Assembly: GCA_016744725.1 (NCBI GenBank)
Contig: JADGDW010000075.1
Span: 1 to 20,480 of the forward strand
DNA length: 20,480 bases
Origin: Candidatus Albibeggiatoa sp. nov. BB20
GTDB lineage: Bacteria; Pseudomonadota; Gammaproteobacteria; Beggiatoales; Beggiatoaceae
Direction of reading: 5' to 3'
Below the pieces are notes generated by a model. That model was not told the DNA's origin, did no database searches, and saw nothing but the letters and a program-made list of their open reading frames with translations. This document shows, piece by piece, positions 5,860 through 13,411 of the stretch (position 1 is its first letter; every line of letters begins with the position of its first letter). A program made the translations under genes and the position numbers.

Positions 5860-7623
5860 ATGCCAGAGCATATTAAAACGCCTGAAGGTGGTACAAAGAT
5901 TACTGTTGAGAATGGAAAATTATCTGTTCCTAGTAATCCTATTTTAGGTTACATCGAAGGCGATGGAATTGGTCCTGATATTACGAATGCTTGTTTACGA
6001 GTTTGGGATGCCGCAGTAGAAAAAGCATATGGCGGTGAACGCAAAGCCCATTGGATGGAATTATTCATGGGTGAAAAAGCAGCGGGCATCTATGATGGTG
6101 ATTATTTCCCTGCTGAAACTTTAGAAGCCTTAAAAGACGTTATCGTTTCTGTCAAAGGTCCTTTAACAACGCCTGTTGGTGGTGGTTTCCGTTCTTTAAA
6201 CGTCGCTTTACGTCAAGAATTAGACTTATATGCGTGTGTACGTCCTGTTCGTTATTATGAAGGCGTACCTTCTCCACTTAAAAAACCAGAAGAAGTGGAC
6301 GTCATTATTTTCCGTGAAAATACAGAAGACGTGTATGCAGGTATTGAATATCAATCAGGCTCTGATGAAGCTAAGAAAGTAGAAAAATTCCTTAAAGAAG
6401 AAATGGGCGCAAAATTCTTTGATGATGCAGGTATTGGTATTAAACCAATCAGTGCATTTGGTACAAAACGTTTAGTACGCAAAGCGATTCAATACGCAAT
6501 TGACCATAACCGTGAAAGTGTAACCTTAGTACATAAAGGTAACATTATGAAATTCACAGAAGGTGCGTTCCGTACTTGGGGTTATGAAGTTGCGCGTGAA
6601 GAATTCGGCGACTATACCATTACTGAAGAAGAATTATATAGCAAACATGGTGGCAAACAGCCTGAAGGCAAAATTGTTGTTAAAGACCGTATTGCTGACA
6701 TTATTTTCCAATTAATGTTATTGCGTCCTTCTGAATTTGACGTATTAGCAACAATGAACTTAAATGGTGATTATTTATCTGATGCGATTGCGGCTGAAGT
6801 TGGCGGCATGGGTATCGCACCAGGTTCAAACATGGCAGATAACGTTGCTGTATTTGAAGCCACACATGGTACTGCGCCTAAATATGCCAATTTAAATAAA
6901 GTGAACCCCGGTTCATTATTATTCAGTGGCGTTGATATGTTGGAATACATTGGCTGGAAAGAAGCTGCTGATTTAATCCGTGCAGCATACCCAGTTGTGA
7001 TTGGTGAAAAAATTGTTACTTATGATTTTGCTCGCCAAACTGAAAATGCAACAGAAGTTGGCACAAGCCAATTTGCTGATGCGTTAATCCAACAAATTAA
7101 TGGTGGTATTGATTTAGAAAGCTTCCGTAAACAACGTGAAGAAAAAATCAAGCAAGAACGTAAGGACCGTGAAATTCGTCGTATGTCTGACCCAAGCGCT
7201 GAAATTGAAGCAGGTCGTACACCACATACTGTGGGCGAAATCATGGCAACTAAATTGATTACAATTAAAGCTGATGATACTGTTGAAACAGCCGTACATG
7301 TGATGAATGAAAATGACATCAGCGGTATTATCGTTGAGCCTGATAATGATGGTGTATGGTCAATGTTGACTCAAAATGATGTTGTGACTAAAGTCATGCA
7401 CAGCAACAGATCGCCTGCGTCTGTAAAAGTAATTGAAATTGCAAACAAACCATTACGTATGGTACCTGTTGATACTTCTTTACATGAATGCGTTGATATC
7501 ATGACTGATAACAAAATCCGTCGTGTGATTGTAGAAAAAGCAGGCAAACCTTTAGGTATTGTGACTTATTCTGATGTATTCCGTACAGTTGATAAGTTTG
7601 GTTGGGTTCCTGTCGATTTATAA
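5860..7623 (+). CDS. icd: NADP-dependent isocitrate dehydrogenase fused to a CBS domain pair
   Basis: Converts isocitrate and NADP+ to 2-oxoglutarate, CO2 and NADPH in the TCA cycle. Residues 1-416 are a full E. coli-type enzyme. Substrate residues are present: Ser112, Asn114 and Arg118 in RSLNVALR, Arg128, Arg152 (FREN), Tyr159, Lys226 (VHKGNIMKFTEGAF) and metal ligands Asp304 and Asp308 (LNGDYLSD). NADP-selecting residues Lys341, Tyr342, Val348, Tyr388 and Arg392 match E. coli. Ser112 corresponds to E. coli Ser113, the site phosphorylated by AceK. A highly charged linker (421-455) leads to two CBS domains (about 457-512 and 521-580), recognisable from VGEIMATKLITIKADDTVETA and GIVTYSDVFRTVDK. 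E. coli Icd ends at about 416 residues, so 170 residues are extra. CBS pairs usually bind adenine nucleotides or S-adenosylmethionine; regulation of this enzyme by such a ligand is inference. One continuous frame, no sign of sequencing error at the junction. Monocistronic. Confidence 0.95.
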   Translation: MPEHIKTPEGGTKITVENGKLSVPSNPILGYIEGDGIGPDITNACLRVWDAAVEKAYGGERKAHWMELFMGEKAAGIYDGDYFPAETLEALKDVIVSVKGPLTTPVGGGFRSLNVALRQELDLYACVRPVRYYEGVPSPLKKPEEVDVIIFRENTEDVYAGIEYQSGSDEAKKVEKFLKEEMGAKFFDDAGIGIKPISAFGTKRLVRKAIQYAIDHNRESVTLVHKGNIMKFTEGAFRTWGYEVAREEFGDYTITEEELYSKHGGKQPEGKIVVKDRIADIIFQLMLLRPSEFDVLATMNLNGDYLSDAIAAEVGGMGIAPGSNMADNVAVFEATHGTAPKYANLNKVNPGSLLFSGVDMLEYIGWKEAADLIRAAYPVVIGEKIVTYDFARQTENATEVGTSQFADALIQQINGGIDLESFRKQREEKIKQERKDREIRRMSDPSAEIEAGRTPHTVGEIMATKLITIKADDTVETAVHVMNENDISGIIVEPDNDGVWSMLTQNDVVTKVMHSNRSPASVKVIEIANKPLRMVPVDTSLHECVDIMTDNKIRRVIVEKAGKPLGIVTYSDVFRTVDKFGWVPVDL

Positions 7624-7635
7624 TCCATCCTGAAT

Positions 7636-7682
7636 AGATAGGGTGCAACTAGAGCTGTTCTATTTGCGCCTTATCTGTTTTC
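7636..7682 (+). terminator. Terminator of icd
   Basis: Starting 12 bases after the icd stop, the arm AGATAGGGTGCAACTAGA (7636-7653) pairs with 7659-7676 over about 18 positions with one mismatch and two G-U pairs, followed by GTTTTCT. This separates icd from the protease gene downstream. Confidence 0.75.
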
Positions 7683-7765
7683 TACACTCCCTTCAAATCC
7701 TCTAAATTTACTCAAATTATGTGATAGACTAAAACGATCTTAAACAGACTTAAAGAAAATGGTTT

Positions 7766-8419
7766 ATGGGTGATTTTAATTCTATCCAACAGGTTGCGGT
7801 TTGGATATTACCAATCTTATTTGCGATTACATTACACGAAGCTGCACATGCACTCGCAGCATATAAGTTAGGTGATAAGACAGCTTATCAACAAGGCCGT
7901 CTTACACTCAATCCCATCAATCATATCGATCCTGTTGGTACAATTGCGATCCCAACCTTGTTAATTGTCCTAGGCTCACCTTTTCTATTTGGCTGGGCGA
8001 AACCTGTTCCTGTTAATTGGGGTAATTTGAATAACCCAAAGCGTGATATGGCTTTAGTCGCGCTAGCAGGGCCTTTATCTAATTTATTGATGGCAATATT
8101 ATGGGTTATAATCATTAATATAGGTTTATTACTGGTGTCTTCCTGGCCAATGGTAAAATTTCTGATTTACACAGGACAAGCAGGTGTTCTTGTTAACCTT
8201 GTTCTGATGATATTGAATTTACTGCCAATATTGCCTTTAGACGGTGGCCGTATTTTATTTGGATTGCTACCACACCGTTTAGCTTATAAATATGGACAAT
8301 CAGAGCCTTATGGATTTTTTATTCTTATTGGGCTACTTGCGACGGGCATACTTGGTCAAGTCATGATGCCATTAATTAAGGTTTCTTATGCAGGTCTTAT
8401 GATGCTTGTTCTTACTTAA
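7766..8419 (+). CDS. Site-2 protease family (M50) membrane zinc metalloprotease
   Basis: A polytopic intramembrane metalloprotease of the small M50 group (YwhC/SpoIVFB-like, without a PDZ domain). The zinc-binding HEAAH motif (His24, Glu25, His28) lies in the first membrane helix and the third ligand Asp159 in NLLPILPLDGGR, in a later helix; both are intact, so it is probably active. About five or six hydrophobic segments are visible in 217 residues. The start is ATG 7766, giving MGDFNSIQQ; a nearby ATG at 7759 is out of frame. Shine-Dalgarno is weak (AAAGAAAA). It is the first gene after the icd terminator and the STAS gene follows within about 90 bases, so it may be transcribed with the polysaccharide genes, but this protease is often found in unrelated contexts. 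The substrate is unknown. Confidence 0.9.
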   Translation: MGDFNSIQQVAVWILPILFAITLHEAAHALAAYKLGDKTAYQQGRLTLNPINHIDPVGTIAIPTLLIVLGSPFLFGWAKPVPVNWGNLNNPKRDMALVALAGPLSNLLMAILWVIIINIGLLLVSSWPMVKFLIYTGQAGVLVNLVLMILNLLPILPLDGGRILFGLLPHRLAYKYGQSEPYGFFILIGLLATGILGQVMMPLIKVSYAGLMMLVLT

Positions 8420-8512
8420 TTTTTAACTATATGAAATCAAAAATCACAAAGTTATTTTACTTTGGTGCTTAAGTTGCTTAGAATCTGCATAAATCACTTT
8501 AGGTATGTTGAC

Positions 8513-8887
8513 ATGTTGTTGGCTCATCGTTCACACCAAGATATACAAATTATTAATTTAGACGGCAGTTTAACGCATAGCTATGCGCCTCGGGTTCGTT
8601 GCCAGCTCACTCAGCTTATAGAAGAGACATCACCTTTTGTGATCCTTGACTTGGAAAAACTTCAATATGCAGATGCTCGTGGTATATCCACTTTTATTAC
8701 AGCAGCCAATGTGGCCAAGAGCCATTATGGAGAATTGGTATTGCTTAATATAACACCTGCTGTACGCACCATTATTGAGCTTACTCGCCTGCATCATGAA
8801 ATACGTATTTTTGCAGATAAATTCGCTGCACTTGAAGATTTACAGCAAAAAGCCCTCCTCAGCCCTAATAACAAAACGACTACTTAA
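8513..8887 (+). CDS. STAS domain protein without the usual serine
   Basis: A single STAS (anti-anti-sigma-like) domain of about 124 residues with a short tail. It has the family core: DIQIINLDGSL, then FVILDLEKLQYADARGIS and LVLLNITPAVRTIIELTRLH. In SpoIIAA-type proteins the loop reads D-S-S-G and one serine is phosphorylated by a partner kinase. Here it is Asp54-Ala55-Arg56-Gly57, so that switch is absent. I chose the ATG at 8513 because the STAS fold begins right after it and AGG stands 9 bases before; the frame is open back to a TTG at 8462 (141 residues), whose 17 extra residues add no domain. Only 14 bases separate it from the polysaccharide export gene, so it probably belongs to that operon, perhaps as a scaffold. 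No anti-sigma kinase is nearby. An STAS of the phospholipid-transport MlaB type is a less likely alternative given the neighbours. Confidence 0.8.
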   Translation: MLLAHRSHQDIQIINLDGSLTHSYAPRVRCQLTQLIEETSPFVILDLEKLQYADARGISTFITAANVAKSHYGELVLLNITPAVRTIIELTRLHHEIRIFADKFAALEDLQQKALLSPNNKTTT

Positions 8888-8901
8888 AAAGTTCAGCTAT
8901 A

Positions 8902-10047
8902 ATGCTCAAGACATTGATTTATCTGACATTGATGATTATCAGCTTAGCAGCTTGCGCACCGTCTCCTGTTACTATCCCCGATAATTTTCAACCTTCATCA
9001 AAAACGATACAGCCAGAATCCAGCTCTCCTGAAGTGCTATCTGCATTTCAAGAAGACTTTTTTGCTGAACAAGATGATGATGCTGTGTCAGGTTATTTTA
9101 TTGGTGCGGGTGATGAACTGAGTATTCAGGTATGGGGCTATCCTGAATTGTCAGGTAAACATGTGGTTGGCCCTGATGGTGTGATTACCTTGCCATTGGT
9201 GGGGAGTTTTGGAATTATAGAATTAACTCGAGAACAAGCCGCCCGTGCCATTCGGCAAAAGTTAACAGATACTTATTACGCTGATTTATCAGTGACAGTG
9301 CGAGTAGATGAATATGCCTCAAATCGAATTTTGATATTAGGTCGAGTACGTAAACCCGGTTCTATCAAATTTGGTATGACTGCACCGACATTGCTCGAAG
9401 CCATTGCATTGGCAGGTGGCACAACCATTCCGAGTAAACTATTATTACCGGGGGAAACCTTGCCATTCACGCGCTGTGCGATTTTTCGAGACCGAGATAA
9501 AATTGTCTGGTTAGATTTAGAACCGTTATTAATGGGGCAAAACCTCAATCTAAATTTAAAGCTAAAACGTAATGATATTGTCTATATTCCAGAATTGCGT
9601 GAAAAATTGGTCTATGTTTTAGGTGCAGTAAATAAACCCGGTGCATTTCCACTCACAGCCAATACTTCATTTTTGGAAATGTTAGCCAAAGCGGGTGGAC
9701 CCTCGCGTGATGCAGCACCGAGTAAAATTAATATTATTCGCCCTAGTGAAAAAGTGAATACTGCAATTGATTTGGATGATTTGCTAGAGGGTGACAATAA
9801 AGTGAACATCAGTTTACAAGAAAATGACATTATTTATGTACCAACCAATATGTTGTCCAAAGTGAATTATGCGTTTGGTTTCTTAACGCCGTTTAGTCAA
9901 ATTTTAGGGATTTATGCTGATATTGAATCAATTCGAGCAAACCGTCAGTTACGCAGTATTGACCAAGAAAATGCACGACTTGAATCTGAAAAAGAGACTC
10001 TTGAACAACAACAGCAAGAGTTTGAACAAAATCAAGTTTTAGAATAA
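8902..10047 (+). CDS. Wza-like polysaccharide export outer membrane lipoprotein
   Basis: Outer-membrane polysaccharide export (OPX) protein that forms the exit channel for exopolysaccharide. A lipoprotein signal has the lipobox L15-A16-A17-C18, so Cys18 should be lipidated. The Poly_export domain spans about 64-137 (IGAGDELSIQVWGYPELSG, GPDGVITLPLVG) and is followed by two SLBB ligand domains, about 141-229 (LGRVRKPGSI) and 236-313 (VLGAVNKPGAF). The C-terminal part has an amphipathic stretch (320-338) and ends in a Gln/Glu-rich coiled coil (about 345-378). E. coli Wza ends with the barrel-forming helix instead; the coiled-coil tail is unusual. The gene lies between the STAS gene (14 bases) and the co-polymerase (105 bases), the usual export arrangement. 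Shine-Dalgarno is poor. The function is secure at family level. Confidence 0.92.
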   Translation: MLKTLIYLTLMIISLAACAPSPVTIPDNFQPSSKTIQPESSSPEVLSAFQEDFFAEQDDDAVSGYFIGAGDELSIQVWGYPELSGKHVVGPDGVITLPLVGSFGIIELTREQAARAIRQKLTDTYYADLSVTVRVDEYASNRILILGRVRKPGSIKFGMTAPTLLEAIALAGGTTIPSKLLLPGETLPFTRCAIFRDRDKIVWLDLEPLLMGQNLNLNLKLKRNDIVYIPELREKLVYVLGAVNKPGAFPLTANTSFLEMLAKAGGPSRDAAPSKINIIRPSEKVNTAIDLDDLLEGDNKVNISLQENDIIYVPTNMLSKVNYAFGFLTPFSQILGIYADIESIRANRQLRSIDQENARLESEKETLEQQQQEFEQNQVLE

Positions 10048-10152
10048 ACAGTTATGAATTTTGCAGATACTTTAGCTGATTCAGTAATTTATTTGGTATT
10101 GGTTTGTTGATCGCTATACCCTATTCAAGGTTTTTAAGAGTAAGATTTAACT

Positions 10153-12267
10153 ATGGCATCGGAAAATTCGCCCGCACCTACAAGTAGCTTTAACCCCATA
10201 ATGAGCTTATTACGCTATAAATGGTTATCGTTATCCTTGTTGCTATTGATTGGTGTATTCGGTTTTTTTATTTTGCAGCAAAAAACCAGTGTGCCAAGCT
10301 ATACAGTCCATGCAAAACTGCTTGTTTCACCTAAATTTATCAATAATTTAACCGCTGACCGTAGTTTTAATTTGCTTGGAAATCAATACTTTTTATATGT
10401 TGTACAGCAAGAAGAATTAATTAAACGCGCGGATACGTTGCAAGAGACATTACGCCAGCCTGAAGCCGCTAAACATTGGTTGCACCCTAATGAAAGTGTT
10501 GAATCGGGTGCTGTGCGCTTACGTGTTAGTTTAAATACTAAAAGTAAGCCGCGTAAAAATCCGTTTATCACTCTGACACTGAGAAGTTCAAAACCTGATG
10601 GCCTTGCCATTATATTGAATACATTGATGAAAGTGTATATCAAAAAATCCCAGCAAGAGTATTTCTATGACAGCACAGGACGAATTCAGCGTCTATTAAC
10701 CCGTAAAGAGCAATTATTAGCCGCTATTGAGCAAAAACGGGTTGAACGTAACAAAATTGCTGAAGATTTAGGCGTAACCACTTTTAATGGCACTGCTTTA
10801 AACCCTTACGATCAGATTCTCATCGATAGTAATAAAGCCTTTACCCGCGCCAGAAGAGCACGAGTTGAAGCAAATGCACAGTTCAAAGCATTAGATGAAC
10901 GGCGTGGTTATAAAAGCCAATCCGCTTTGGATAGCATGGTTGAGGCAGAATTAAATAATGACTCTGTATTAAAGAGTACCAAAACTAATTTGATGCGCAA
11001 TCGTTCTGAGCGACTGGCTGATGTGTTTGGCATGAAGTCTTCGCATCCTGAGCGACAACGTGCGGATAAAGATGTTGCCGCCATTGATAAATACTTACAA
11101 CAAATCGAATCAGACTACGCTAAAAACATTCGTCGTCGTATTTTACGTGACCATCAAGCACGGGTATATCAAGCCAAGCAAATCGAACAAGCTTTAGCTG
11201 ACGAGGTGACGCGCCAAAGTGAATTAGCCACCCAATATTCCAATCGTTATAACCAAGCATTAGTGATTACCAATGAAATTGAGCGAACTGAAAAACAACT
11301 GACCGCAATCAGTGATAGAATTGACTTTTTAGCTTTAGAATCAGAAGCTCCTGGCTTTGTCCGTGTTGATACTGAAGCCAAAATTCCACGCGTAACGCAA
11401 GGCAGCACCAGCAAGAAATTAATTGTATTACTCGCAGGCTTAGCTTTTGCGCTTAGTATTGGTGTACCAATTTTACTGGATACTTTAGACCGTCGGCTAC
11501 GCTCGCCAAGTGATATTCATCGGGTATTGGGCTTCCCGCCACTGGCTTGGGTTTTGGAGCAAAAAGATAAACAAACTCAACAGTTATCACTAGATAATTT
11601 ACGCCGCCTTGCTTTGATTTTAGAACGAGATAAAAAAGGGCATAAAACCTTATGCTTTGCTCTGACTTCGGTTAAACCCGGTGGCGGTACGAGTACTTTA
11701 ACTTTAGAATTAGCCAGAATGCTAACCCAACTTGGAATTAAAACCTTAGCAGTTGAACTGAATGCGTTTAAGCCAGATACGCGTTTTATAGGCACTCAAA
11801 ATCAGGGCTTAACCGATATTTTAACCAGTGAACATTTAATTTTAAGCCAATTGCAAAATATGATCGTTCCTGCAACCGCCACATTACCTGACCGTTTGCC
11901 TGTGGGAAATAAACATAGTGACCACTTAGTTACTTATGGTCGTTTACCCGAAGTGCTAGACCATTTGAATGAATACTATGACTTGATTTTAATCGACAGT
12001 CCGCCTATTTTATTATCAGCCGATGCGGAGCTATTAGGTGAAGTCTCAGGTGGCGTATTGTTGGTGATTGAAGCCAATAAAGTTAATCCTGGGGAATTAA
12101 AACGCGCGGCACACTTACTTGAACGCTTAGACCCGCCTGTTGTGGCAGCCGTATTAAACCGAGTCAAACCATTCAAAGGCGGGGGCTATTTTGCAGAATT
12201 GTTAAAAGAACATGCAACACGCTCAAAAGTAAAACCAAGCCTACTTAAACGATTATTGTGGGGATAA
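10153..12267 (+). CDS. Wzc-like polysaccharide co-polymerase with a degenerate kinase domain
   Basis: An inner-membrane polysaccharide co-polymerase of the Wzz/GumC/Wzc type that would couple chain growth to export through the Wza-like partner upstream. Membrane segments are at about 23-41 and 421-442, enclosing a long periplasmic coiled-coil region. The cytoplasmic part (about 480-690) is a BY-kinase/ParA-like fold: Walker B (LILIDSPP, Asp615) is intact, but Walker A reads S-V-K-P-G-G-G-T-S-T (506-515) in place of the usual P-G-E-G-K-S-T, so the P-loop lysine is Thr513. Walker A' reads V-E-L-N-A-F-K-P (534-541), replacing both usual aspartates with Glu535 and Asn537. The C-terminus has one isolated tyrosine (Tyr679) and no tyrosine cluster. 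ATP hydrolysis and autophosphorylation are thus doubtful. The reading frame is intact over 704 residues, normal length, so this is substitution and not decay. The downstream glycosyltransferase begins 3 bases after the stop. Confidence 0.9.
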   Translation: MASENSPAPTSSFNPIMSLLRYKWLSLSLLLLIGVFGFFILQQKTSVPSYTVHAKLLVSPKFINNLTADRSFNLLGNQYFLYVVQQEELIKRADTLQETLRQPEAAKHWLHPNESVESGAVRLRVSLNTKSKPRKNPFITLTLRSSKPDGLAIILNTLMKVYIKKSQQEYFYDSTGRIQRLLTRKEQLLAAIEQKRVERNKIAEDLGVTTFNGTALNPYDQILIDSNKAFTRARRARVEANAQFKALDERRGYKSQSALDSMVEAELNNDSVLKSTKTNLMRNRSERLADVFGMKSSHPERQRADKDVAAIDKYLQQIESDYAKNIRRRILRDHQARVYQAKQIEQALADEVTRQSELATQYSNRYNQALVITNEIERTEKQLTAISDRIDFLALESEAPGFVRVDTEAKIPRVTQGSTSKKLIVLLAGLAFALSIGVPILLDTLDRRLRSPSDIHRVLGFPPLAWVLEQKDKQTQQLSLDNLRRLALILERDKKGHKTLCFALTSVKPGGGTSTLTLELARMLTQLGIKTLAVELNAFKPDTRFIGTQNQGLTDILTSEHLILSQLQNMIVPATATLPDRLPVGNKHSDHLVTYGRLPEVLDHLNEYYDLILIDSPPILLSADAELLGEVSGGVLLVIEANKVNPGELKRAAHLLERLDPPVVAAVLNRVKPFKGGGYFAELLKEHATRSKVKPSLLKRLLWG

Positions 12268-12270
12268 AAC

Positions 12271-13335
12271 ATGGATGTGCCTCTGTATTATATTTTACAC
12301 AGTAGTAATTTATATGGCACAGAAAAAATGGCTTTAGCAACCTTAGAAAGTTTACGCAGCCAATATCGCCCTGTTTTGCTTACCCCTCCCGGCGTTGTTG
12401 TTGAAGAAGCACAGCGACGCGGCATTTCAGTTCATTGTTTCTCTAGCTATTCCCACTTAATTAAATTGATACGTAGCCTTATTGCTGAGCAGAAGCAACT
12501 GGTTTTTATGTCAACAGGCGTGCGCTACTCACTGATATTGTGGGGCTGGAATTTATTTTATCGACGCAAAATCATTCATTTGCAAATGGTACATGGCGGG
12601 GCGGATGAATGGCATAGTTATGGACGGAAATGGTTATTGAACCCGTTCTGCATCACATTTATTGTCAATTCAAAATTTGTCTATCAAAAATTATTATATC
12701 ATCGGGTCAAGGCAAATAAGATTCAGCTAATCGAGAATTTTTTAACAGAACAACAGATACTGAACTCGCCTAAACATCCTGAGTTCAAATCTGAAAATAA
12801 ATTACAAAATATTATTGTTGTTTCACGGATTGATCCACTTAAGCGGGTTGATTTACTGCTACAAGCGATTCGTTATGATCCACGCCTAAAAAAACTCCAG
12901 TTTAATATTTATGGAATGGGAACCGAGCTACCTACTTTACGCCGCCAAGCCATGATTTGCTGTCCTAATGTGCAGTTCTGTAATTATATCGAAGATATTT
13001 CCCACGCTGTTGCAGAAGCCGATTTATTATTACATTTGTGTCCCAGTGAGCCATTTGGTTTAGCCGTGTTGGAGGCAATGGCAGCACGCGTGCCCGTTTT
13101 AGTGCCGAATACAGGAGGCGTTGCTAGTTTGGTACAACACGAGATTTCAGGCTTCCATTTTCAGGCCAATGATGTCAAACATTTAGCCCAAACTTTGTTA
13201 GATTTATCCAGAAAGTCGATGCCTGAATTTAATGAAGTGACTCAACAAGCTTATCTAAGTTTAGAAACCCGTTTTTCTGAACAACATTGCCAGGCTGAAT
13301 ATATTGCTTTATTGAATAAACTAATACAGGATTGA
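12271..13335 (+). CDS. Glycosyltransferase family 4 in the exopolysaccharide operon
   Basis: A GT4-type glycosyltransferase of 354 residues, expected to add a sugar during exopolysaccharide repeat synthesis. The donor domain shows VVSRIDPLKRVDLLLQA (about 188-204) and the E-x7-E motif in CPSEPFGLAVLEAM, then PVLVPNTGGVASLV. The N-terminal domain starts YILHSSNLYGTEKMA, typical of the acceptor half. Its start lies 3 bases after the stop of the co-polymerase gene, so translational coupling is likely. It shares the SR/ARIDPLKRVD-type motif with the glycosyltransferase at 1299-2372, which is the normal GT4 signature and not evidence of recent duplication. Donor and acceptor cannot be told. Confidence 0.88.
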   Translation: MDVPLYYILHSSNLYGTEKMALATLESLRSQYRPVLLTPPGVVVEEAQRRGISVHCFSSYSHLIKLIRSLIAEQKQLVFMSTGVRYSLILWGWNLFYRRKIIHLQMVHGGADEWHSYGRKWLLNPFCITFIVNSKFVYQKLLYHRVKANKIQLIENFLTEQQILNSPKHPEFKSENKLQNIIVVSRIDPLKRVDLLLQAIRYDPRLKKLQFNIYGMGTELPTLRRQAMICCPNVQFCNYIEDISHAVAEADLLLHLCPSEPFGLAVLEAMAARVPVLVPNTGGVASLVQHEISGFHFQANDVKHLAQTLLDLSRKSMPEFNEVTQQAYLSLETRFSEQHCQAEYIALLNKLIQD

Positions 13336-13411
13336 AAAATATTGGGTTGCAGCTTATCTTTTTAATCCTTAGCATAAGTTAAATTATTTAACTCACTTTG
13401 GAGAAATCAAC

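Noticed and set aside
6319..6321. Apparent loss of the AceK phosphorylation serine (Thr155 in RENTED)
   Set aside because: That position is not the AceK site. The regulated serine lies in RSLNVALR, where Ser112 is kept.
7020..7319. 99-codon minus-strand frame inside icd
   Set aside because: Antisense to the well-supported fused coding region; it has no start context and no family resemblance.
8462..8512. Longer STAS protein from TTG 8462
   Set aside because: The added 17 residues bring no domain sequence, and the ATG at 8513 has an AGG at a suitable distance. It remains possible.
10053..10109. 18-codon frame between the export lipoprotein and the co-polymerase
   Set aside because: Very short, no clear ribosome site, no known leader peptide pattern.
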